NCBI GenBank assembly: GCA_965205045.1
Contig: OZ242031.1
Coordinates: 310,001-374,000, forward strand
Direction: 5' to 3'
Length of the DNA: 64,000 bases
Origin: UBA6522 sp965205045
GTDB taxonomy: Bacteria; Pseudomonadota; Gammaproteobacteria; Steroidobacterales; Rariloculaceae
The position numbers and the translations under genes were made by a program. Under the pieces are notes generated by a model, which saw nothing but the letters and a program-made list of their open reading frames with translations, made no database searches and was not told the DNA's origin. This document shows, one piece after another, positions 52,208 to 58,586 of this stretch; the first letter of the stretch is position 1, and the number at the start of each line of letters is the position of its first letter.

Positions 52208-53707
52208 GCCGCTCAAGCGGAAGCGCCCCCAAGATAATCGTCGCCGGAACAGGCAGCCCAGCAACACCAGCGAGGCCCCGATTACCGTAAGCCAGTCGCC
52301 CCAGCGAGCATAAGGCGTGCTGCCGGTGAAGCCCTGCACGGCGCCGCGCAGGACGTGGGGCTCGAACGCCGGCGAGCGCGCGACCACCCGGCCGCGGGGA
52401 TCGATAAAGGCCGTAATGCCCGTATTGGTGGCCCGCAGCAGGTACCGCGATGCCTCGGCGGCCCTTACGCGGGCGATCTGCAGGTGCTGGTGCGGCGCCA
52501 CGGTATCGCCGAACCAGGCGTCGTTGCTGATATTGATCAGCAGCGTGGCCTCCGGCAGGTAGTGGCGCTGCTCGGCGCCGAAGAGATCCTCGTAACAGAT
52601 GCTCACACCGACGCGCTCCCCGGCGATGGCCAGCGGCGGCTGGCCCGGGTCGCCCGGCACCGCGTCGGTGTACGGCAGGCTCATCAGCCTGAGCCACCGG
52701 CGCACGAATCCCGGCACCGGAAAGTACTCCCCGTAGGGCACCAGGTGCCGCTTGACGTAGAAGGACGGTTCCTCATCCAGAACGACCAGGGTGTTCTGGA
52801 ACGTGCCGCCGCCCGGATCGTCCCGTAGGATGCCCAGCGCCACCTCGCTGCCGCGGGCTTCGGCCCAGTCGCGGATTTCTCCCAGGTAGCCTTCCGCCTG
52901 CCCGTACAGCGTGGGAATGGCCGCCTCCGGCCAGACGACGAGCCGGCTGTCCCCCGCCTCTTCGGTGAGGCGCCGGTAGAGATCCAGCGTGGCGGGCAAC
53001 TGCTCGGGAAGCCACTTCAGCTCCTGCGGCACGGCCCCCTGCACCAGTGCGGCCGGAATCACGTTGCCGGTCGCCTCGCTCCAGCGGAGATTGCCGAGAA
53101 AGTAGCCGCCTCCCCAGAGCAGGACGAGTCCCGCCGCCGCTGCGGTCCGCAGGCGCCAGCGACCGAAGGCCAGCGCCGGCACGGCGCCCGCGGACAGCAG
53201 CACCGCCCAGGTCATCAGGTAGACGCCGCCCACCGGCGCGTAACCCATGAGCCAGGAGTCCGTCTGGCTGTAGCCCGCGGCCAGCCAGCCGAAACCGCTC
53301 AGCACCCAGTTCCGGCACCACTCGGTCAGCACCGTGACCGCGGGCAACACGGCCAGCCAGGCGACCGGCCCGCGGTTCGTGAACCAGCGCGAGGCGATCC
53401 ACCCGGTCAGGGCCACGTAGGCTCCCAGAAAGACGACCAGGAGTCCGGTGATGGCGGAGGCGATCAGCGGGTGCGCCAGCCCGTAGTCGTGAATGCTCAC
53501 GTAGACCCAGTGCACGCCCGCCAGAAAGGCCGCGCAGCCGAACGCGAAACCGACCCACAGCGCCTGCACGGGCCGCAGGCCGCCCCACAGGCGGAACAGC
53601 ACCGCGTAGCTGAGCGGCGCCACCCAGAAATGATCGAACGGGGCGTGGGCCTGGGGCAGCAGAGCGCCTGCGACCAACGCCATGAGGAGTCTTGCGCGCA
53701 TCTCCAC
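52178..53707 (-). CDS. lnt: apolipoprotein N-acyltransferase
   Basis: It transfers the third acyl chain to lipoproteins in the inner membrane. The 509-residue product has about seven N-terminal membrane segments and a nitrilase domain (about 215-480) with catalytic residues VVWPEAAIPT (Glu), VKRHLVPYGEYFP (Lys) and GVSICYEDLFG (Cys). It ends with another membrane helix (TVIGASLVLLGCLF). The last 12 residues (after SWGRFR) are coded by the antisense of the receptor gene's final codons, so the original C-terminal tail was replaced when the island entered. Confidence 0.95.
   Translation of the reverse strand: MEMRARLLMALVAGALLPQAHAPFDHFWVAPLSYAVLFRLWGGLRPVQALWVGFAFGCAAFLAGVHWVYVSIHDYGLAHPLIASAITGLLVVFLGAYVALTGWIASRWFTNRGPVAWLAVLPAVTVLTEWCRNWVLSGFGWLAAGYSQTDSWLMGYAPVGGVYLMTWAVLLSAGAVPALAFGRWRLRTAAAAGLVLLWGGGYFLGNLRWSEATGNVIPAALVQGAVPQELKWLPEQLPATLDLYRRLTEEAGDSRLVVWPEAAIPTLYGQAEGYLGEIRDWAEARGSEVALGILRDDPGGGTFQNTLVVLDEEPSFYVKRHLVPYGEYFPVPGFVRRWLRLMSLPYTDAVPGDPGQPPLAIAGERVGVSICYEDLFGAEQRHYLPEATLLINISNDAWFGDTVAPHQHLQIARVRAAEASRYLLRATNTGITAFIDPRGRVVARSPAFEPHVLRGAVQGFTGSTPYARWGDWLTVIGASLVLLGCLFRRRLSWGRFRLSGLLEVVLKSH
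52210..52287 (+). repeat. direct repeat flanking the island, right copy (3' end of lnt)
   Basis: This is the right copy of the flanking repeat, inside the intact lnt gene. The core 52217-52287 matches 28845-28915 at about 61 of 71 positions, with the longest identical run CAGGCAGCCCAGCAACACCAG-like. The match stops where the receptor's coding end begins, marking the island's right edge at about 52.21 kb. Confidence 0.75.
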
Positions 53708-53800
53708 CCGCCTTTCCAGTACTCCATCCTACCGATAACTACGGATCAGCAATTATCGGCTGGATGGAGCATCAGGGCTGCAGAACGGTTCTTCGGCGAG

Positions 53801-54667
53801 TTATCGGACCTGGGCCGCCGGAATGGTCGTGACTTCCAGCGACTGGATCCGGCGGCGGTCAGCGACCTTCACGCAGAAGCGAAGGCCTGCGAACTCCAGC
53901 ACTTCGCCACGCCGCGGCAGGCGGCCGAGCTCGTGCATGATGAGACCGCCCACGGTGTCGAACTCGCCGTTGGCGATATCCACGCCGAAGCGCTCGCAGA
54001 AGTCCTCGATCCGGGTCAGGGCCAGGACGGTGAAGCGCCCGCCGCCGTGATCGTGGATGTATTCGGCTTCCTCCGGGTCGTGTTCGTCGTCGATGTCGCC
54101 GACGATCTGCTCGATGACGTCCTCGATGGTGGCCAGGCCCGCCACGCCGCCGTACTCGTCCACGACGATGGCCATGTGATTGTGGCTTTCCCGGAACTCG
54201 GTGAGCAGCGTGTCCAGGCGCTTGCTCTCGGGTATGTACACGGCCTTGCGCAACAGGTCCCCGATCCGGAACGCGTCGCTGGGGTGGTCCTCGCCGAAAT
54301 AGCGCAGCAGGTCCTTGGCCAGCACGATTCCGGCGACCTCGTCGCGGTCCTCGCCCACCACCGGAAAGCGGGAATGGCCCGAATCGACGATGGTCCTGAG
54401 CATGGCCTGGGGCGGATCGTCCAGTTCCAGCACCACCATGTGAGAGCGGGGCACCATGATGTCCCGAACCTGGGTCTCGGAGACTTTCAGGACCCCCTGG
54501 AGCATGGCATGCTCGTCGTTGTCGAGGAGGTTGACGCGCCGGCAGCGGCCGAGAAAATCGACAATGTCCGATCTCGCCATGCCGTTGCTGGCGTATTTTC
54601 CGAACAAACGCGACCACCACCGGGAACGGCGGTTCGGCTTTCTACTGGAGGGGAGATCGTCGGACAT
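53801..54667 (-). CDS. corC: CorC/YbeX-like CBS-domain protein
   Basis: The 288-residue cytoplasmic protein has a Lys/Arg-rich N-terminus, two CBS domains (about 65-185: VRDIMVPRSHMVVLELDD and LDTLLTEFRESHNHMAIVVDEYGGVAGLATIEDVIEQIVGDI) and a C-terminal CorC_HlyC domain (about 200-280, VGGLIMHELGRLPRRGEVLEFAGLRF). It is linked to magnesium/cobalt efflux and outer-membrane integrity in relatives. It lies upstream of lnt in the conserved miaB-phoH-ybeY-corC-lnt cluster. Confidence 0.94.
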   Translation of the reverse strand: MSDDLPSSRKPNRRSRWWSRLFGKYASNGMARSDIVDFLGRCRRVNLLDNDEHAMLQGVLKVSETQVRDIMVPRSHMVVLELDDPPQAMLRTIVDSGHSRFPVVGEDRDEVAGIVLAKDLLRYFGEDHPSDAFRIGDLLRKAVYIPESKRLDTLLTEFRESHNHMAIVVDEYGGVAGLATIEDVIEQIVGDIDDEHDPEEAEYIHDHGGGRFTVLALTRIEDFCERFGVDIANGEFDTVGGLIMHELGRLPRRGEVLEFAGLRFCVKVADRRRIQSLEVTTIPAAQVR

Positions 54668-54736
54668 CGGAATTCCCTATCTTGCTACCGCGCGGACCGG
54701 CTTGCAAGATCGAACGGCCCAAATCCGTCCGGAAAT

Positions 54737-55270
54737 TCATGATTCTTCAGCGTAGGGATCGCCAAATCCCATCGCTTCGAGCAGTTCCCGTTCCCTGCCC
54801 TCCATGACCCGGGCCTGTTCGGCCTCCTCGTGGCCGTAGCCCAGCAGGTGCAACGCGCCATGCACGGCAATGTGCGCCCAATGCGCCTGAAGCGGCTTGC
54901 CCCGGCGCGCCGCCTCGCGCTCCACCGCCGCCGCGCATATGACCAGGTCCCCGAAGGCTCGTTCCTCCGCGGCGATAGCCGGGTTCCCTCCGTAGCCGGT
55001 GGGAGGCGCATCGGCGCCTGCGGGAATCGCGCAGGCGAAGTCCGAGTCGGCGTATGCGAAGGCGAGCACATCGGTGGCCCCGCGGCCACCGCGGTAGCGC
55101 TCGTTGAGACGCGCCATCTCCGCCTCGTCCACCACGCGCACCGTAACCTCGCCCGGCGGCGCGTCATCCAGCGCCCGGCCGACCCAGTGCCGGATACGCG
55201 CGGCGGAAGGGACCGAATCGCCGCGCACCGCCTTCTGCACCACGATTTCGCCCTCGGCCCGCGACGTCAC
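54737..55270 (-). CDS. ybeY: endoribonuclease YbeY
   Basis: It is a zinc-dependent RNase for 16S rRNA 3'-end processing and ribosome quality control. The metal motif HGALHLLGYGHEEAEQ (HxxxHxxxxxH, about residue 125) is intact, and ARLNERYRGGRGATDVLAFAYAD precedes it. There is an insertion-like stretch, CAIPAGADAPPTGYGGNPAIAAEERAF. The start is uncertain: the frame is open to 55483, but 55281-55433 is repeat C, so the GTG at 55270 (177 residues) was chosen. The repeat probably displaced the original start region. Confidence 0.92.
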   Translation of the reverse strand: MTSRAEGEIVVQKAVRGDSVPSAARIRHWVGRALDDAPPGEVTVRVVDEAEMARLNERYRGGRGATDVLAFAYADSDFACAIPAGADAPPTGYGGNPAIAAEERAFGDLVICAAAVEREAARRGKPLQAHWAHIAVHGALHLLGYGHEEAEQARVMEGRERELLEAMGFGDPYAEES

Positions 55271-55280
55271 GGTCCACCTC

Positions 55281-55433
55281 GTTGCGGCGGGCGCGTGCGG
55301 ACAGCCCCCGCGCGCGTCGTGGGCGCGGCGCGGGGCCATGGATGGCCAGGAGCGCCGCAACCCGATCCGAGCCCGCCAGGGATGGCGGGCGAGGTTGAGC
55401 GCGCGGGGGCTGTCCGCGCGCGCCCGCCGCAAC
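55281..55433. repeat. dispersed palindromic repeat family C, complete copy between phoH and ybeY
   Basis: This 153-bp element has 35-bp arms (55281-55315 and 55399-55433) that are inverted repeats with a single mismatch, starting GTTGCGGCGGGCGCG. The centre has GCCATGGATGGCCAGGAGCGC and GCCAGGGATGGCGGGC as in 23254-23390. It interrupts what is normally a tight operon junction. Confidence 0.85.
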
Positions 55434-55448
55434 CCACGACCAAACCCA

Positions 55449-56426
55449 TTACCCGCCGGAGTTGCGCTCACGATCATCGTCATAGGCCTGGACGATGCGC
55501 TGCACGAGTTGGTGCCGGACCACGTCCTCGGGACCGAAGTGGACGAATTGCACGCCCTTGACCCCGCGCAGGATGCGATTCACGTGGGTCAGGCCGGATT
55601 GCCGGCCCGGCGGCAGGTCCGTCTGTGTGATGTCGCCGGTGACCACGGCCCGGGAACCGAATCCGATGCGCGTGAGAAACATCTTCATCTGCTTCACCGT
55701 CGTGTTCTGGGCCTCGTCCAGTATGACGAAGGCTTCGTTCAGCGTTCGCCCGCGCATGTACGCCAGCGGTGCGATCTCGATGATGTTGCGCTCGATCATG
55801 CGCCCGACATGCTCGAAGCCCATCATTTCGTAGAGCGCGTCGTAGATCGGGCGCAGGTACGGGTCGACCTTCCGGGACATGTCGCCGGGAAGGAATCCCA
55901 GCCGTTCGCCCGCCTCCACGGCAGGCCGCACCAGGACGATGCGCCGCACCGCATCCGCGTCCAGGGCTTCGACGGCGGCCGCCACGGCCAGGTAGGTCTT
56001 GCCGGTGCCGGCGGGGCCGATGCCGAAGATCAGGTCCTTGTTGCGCATGGCGCGCGAGTAGGCGGCCTGGTTCGGCCCCCTGGCGCGGATGTCCCGCCGC
56101 CGGGTGTGGAAGACCAGCGACTCGCGGCGCGACCCGCCGGCGCCGCGCAGGCTTTCCTGAAGGCACAGGTGGACCCGCTCCGGGTCCAGGTTCTCGGCCT
56201 CGGTCAGGGAGAACAGTTCCTTCAGCACGTCCCGCGCCACAACCGTGGAACCGGACTCGCCGGTGAGGCGGAAACGGTTGCCGCGGCTCCTGATGCGAAT
56301 GTCGAGCCGCTGTTCGATCTGCCGCAGGTGCTCGTCGAACTGCCCGCAGAGGTTGGCCATGCGCCGGTGGTCATCCGGGCGCAGGATGACTTCCAGGGAA
56401 TCGCTTTCGGCGTGCGGTTCAGACAA
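55449..56426 (-). CDS. ybeZ: PhoH-like ATPase YbeZ
   Basis: It is a PhoH-domain ATPase that pairs with YbeY in RNA metabolism. The 325-residue protein has the Walker A GPAGTGKTYLAVAAAVE (about residue 132), Walker B AFVILDEAQNTT (about 225) and TRIGFGSRAVVTGDITQTDLP. An N-terminal KH-like region precedes the ATPase domain. It starts four bases after the miaB stop and is normally followed directly by ybeY; here repeat C intervenes. Confidence 0.94.
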   Translation of the reverse strand: MSEPHAESDSLEVILRPDDHRRMANLCGQFDEHLRQIEQRLDIRIRSRGNRFRLTGESGSTVVARDVLKELFSLTEAENLDPERVHLCLQESLRGAGGSRRESLVFHTRRRDIRARGPNQAAYSRAMRNKDLIFGIGPAGTGKTYLAVAAAVEALDADAVRRIVLVRPAVEAGERLGFLPGDMSRKVDPYLRPIYDALYEMMGFEHVGRMIERNIIEIAPLAYMRGRTLNEAFVILDEAQNTTVKQMKMFLTRIGFGSRAVVTGDITQTDLPPGRQSGLTHVNRILRGVKGVQFVHFGPEDVVRHQLVQRIVQAYDDDRERNSGG

Positions 56427-56429
56427 CGG

Positions 56430-57809
56430 TCATGGACCGCCCGGGCTGTGCGGGATCGTGCCGCGGGGTCGATCCTCCCGCCAGGGACCGGGCAGCCTCC
56501 CGCGCAGGGAATTGGGCAGCGCCTCAGTGATTAGCACGTCCACGAACTCCCCGATCGCGCCGGCCGGGGCGGCGAAGTTCACCCAGCGGTTGTTCTCGGT
56601 GCGCCCGCAGACCTCCCTGGCGGACTTTCGCGACGTCTTTTCGACCAGCACGCGCTCCACCCCGCCGACCATCTTCCGGCTGATGGCCGCGGCCTGCTCG
56701 TTGACCAGGGCCTGCAGCCGCTGCAGCCGCTCCAGCTTGACTTCCTTCGGCACCTCGTCGGGCACCGCGGCAGCGGGTGTCCCCGGCCGCGGGCTGTAGA
56801 TGAAGCTGAAGGACTGGTCGAAACCGGCCGCCTCGATCAGATCCAGGGTGGCCTGGAAATCCGCCTCGTCCTCGCCGGGGAAGCCGACGATGAAATCGGA
56901 GGAGAGGGAGATGCCGGGCCTCGCCTTCCTGATCGCGCGGATCTTCTCCAGGTACGACGCGGCCGTGTAACCGCGCTTCATGAGCCGCAGGATGCGGTCG
57001 GAACCGCTTTGCACGGGCAGGTGCAGGTAGCTGGCCAGCTTGTCCACCTGCGCATAGGCCTGCACCAGCGACGGGCTGAACTCCAGCGGATGCGACGTGG
57101 TGAAGCGGATGCGACGAATCTCGTCCAAGGACGCGACATAGTGGATCAGCGTCGCCAGGTCCGCGGCGCCGCCGCCGTGCACGGCGCCCCGGTAGGCGTT
57201 CACGTTCTGGCCCAGCAGGTTGATCTCCTTCACGCCCAGGCGGGTCAGGCCGACGACTTCGGCGATGACGTCGTCCAGCGGCCGGCTGATTTCCTCGCCG
57301 CGGGTGTAGGGCACGACGCAGAAACTGCAGTACTTGCTGCACCCCTCCATCACCGAGACGAAGGCGGTGACGTGGGAATCCGTGGCGGCGGGCAGGCGGT
57401 CGAACTTTTCGATCTCGGGGAAGCTGACATCCACCACGCCGGGCGCGCCCGAGCGCACCCGCGCGATCATCTCCGGCAGCCGGTGCAAGGTCTGCGGCCC
57501 GAACACCAGGTCCACGTAGGGCGCGCGGCGGCGGATGGCCTCGCCCTCCTGGCTGGCGACGCAGCCGCCCACGCCGATGATCTTGTGGGGATGCTCGCGC
57601 TTGAAGGCCCGCCAGCGGCCCAGCAGCGAGAAGACCTTCTCCTGGGCCTTCTCGCGAACCGAGCAACTGTTGAGCAGCAGGATGTCCGCTTCGTCCGGAT
57701 GCTGCGTCTCGGTCACGCCCATGGATGCCCCGAGCACATCGGCCATCTTGGCCGAATCGTACTCGTTCATCTGACAGCCGAATGTCTGGATGAATACTTG
57801 CTCGGGCAT
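56430..57809 (-). CDS. miaB: tRNA-2-methylthio-N6-dimethylallyladenosine synthase
   Basis: This radical-SAM methylthiotransferase modifies A37 of tRNA. The 459-residue protein has an N-terminal UPF0004 domain with TFGCQMNEYDS and LLNSCSVREKA and GCVASQEG (three Cys for one cluster), the radical-SAM CSKYCSFCVVPYTRG motif (about 155) and a C-terminal TRAM domain (about 375-445). It begins the miaB-phoH-ybeY-corC-lnt series and lies 115 bases after ssb. Confidence 0.96.
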   Translation of the reverse strand: MPEQVFIQTFGCQMNEYDSAKMADVLGASMGVTETQHPDEADILLLNSCSVREKAQEKVFSLLGRWRAFKREHPHKIIGVGGCVASQEGEAIRRRAPYVDLVFGPQTLHRLPEMIARVRSGAPGVVDVSFPEIEKFDRLPAATDSHVTAFVSVMEGCSKYCSFCVVPYTRGEEISRPLDDVIAEVVGLTRLGVKEINLLGQNVNAYRGAVHGGGAADLATLIHYVASLDEIRRIRFTTSHPLEFSPSLVQAYAQVDKLASYLHLPVQSGSDRILRLMKRGYTAASYLEKIRAIRKARPGISLSSDFIVGFPGEDEADFQATLDLIEAAGFDQSFSFIYSPRPGTPAAAVPDEVPKEVKLERLQRLQALVNEQAAAISRKMVGGVERVLVEKTSRKSAREVCGRTENNRWVNFAAPAGAIGEFVDVLITEALPNSLRGRLPGPWREDRPRGTIPHSPGGP

Positions 57810-57924
57810 CGACAGTTACAGCGACCGCATCGCGGAACCAAAAACGGAGCGTAACGCGGACCTGTTACAGTTTCCAGCGTGCGAGAGTCGTCCGGGGTTG
57901 CGGCAGAACGGTCCGGGAGTCCGC

Positions 57925-58371
57925 TCAGAACGGGATGTCGTCGTCCAGGTCGTCGGTGCCGGTGCTTGCGGGCTGCTCGGCAACCCCGCGGGCGGGCATG
58001 CGCGCGGGGCCGGATGAATCGGAGCGTCCGTCGAGCATGACCATCTCGCCCCGAAACCCATCGACCACCACTTCGGTCGTGTAGCGGTCGTTGCCATCGC
58101 GGTCCTGCCACTTGCGGGTGCGCAGTTCGCCTTCGAGGTAGACCCGCGAACCCTTGCGCAGGTACTGGGCCGCGGTTTCCGCCATTCCACGAAACAAGGC
58201 AACGCGGTGCCATTCGGTGCGTTCCTGCTGCTCGCCGGTATTCCTGTCCTTCCACGACCTGCTGGTCGCCAGACGAATGTTGGTGACGGCGTCGCCGCTG
58301 GGCATGTAGCGGGTCTCCGGATCCGCTCCCAGATTGCCGACCAGAATGACCTTGTTGATGCCTCTTGCCAT
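57925..58371 (-). CDS. ssb: single-stranded DNA-binding protein
   Basis: It binds ssDNA and recruits repair and replication proteins. The 148 residues begin MARGINKVILVGNLGADPETRYMPSG and have an OB fold to about 110, with TEWHRVALFRGMAETAAQYLRKGSRVYLEGEL. After a short Gly/Ser/Pro linker comes the acidic tip DDLDDDIPF, the partner-binding peptide. It is divergent from uvrA, the common arrangement, but I see no CTGT-N8-ACAG LexA box in the 155-215 base gap. A TACAAT at 58431-58436 (minus strand) may be its -10. Confidence 0.96.
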   Translation of the reverse strand: MARGINKVILVGNLGADPETRYMPSGDAVTNIRLATSRSWKDRNTGEQQERTEWHRVALFRGMAETAAQYLRKGSRVYLEGELRTRKWQDRDGNDRYTTEVVVDGFRGEMVMLDGRSDSSGPARMPARGVAEQPASTGTDDLDDDIPF

Positions 58372-58526
58372 TGAAATTACCCCGGAAATGTGGGCCGTGC
58401 GCGACGGCTGCCTGACGAGGCGTCATTGTACGCCGTGACGGGGCATTTTTCAGTCGGCATATTTCCACATATCGCACCGAAAGTCGCGTACCTCATGCCT
58501 CGAATCCGGTCCATCCACCCGGTATT

Positions 58527-58556
58527 TTGCGCCGCCGTTTTTCCGCGGCGTATAGT
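58527..58556 (+). promoter_or_regulatory. promoter of uvrA
   Basis: TTGCGC (58527-58532), an 18-base spacer and TATAGT (58551-58556) lie 30 bases before the uvrA GTG. The spacer holds a CGCCG..TTTTTC..CGGCG hairpin. No LexA-type operator is seen. Confidence 0.5.
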
Positions 58557-58586
58557 AGGGGATTGACTCGGCCAGACCCTGCGAAC

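Noticed and set aside
28838..52287. tRNA-type attachment site and integrase for the island
   Set aside because: No tRNA gene or recombinase was found at or inside the borders. The flanking repeat is lnt coding sequence.
58372..58586. LexA (SOS) box between ssb and uvrA
   Set aside because: No CTGT-N8-ACAG sequence is present in the gap; regulation by a different LexA motif cannot be excluded.
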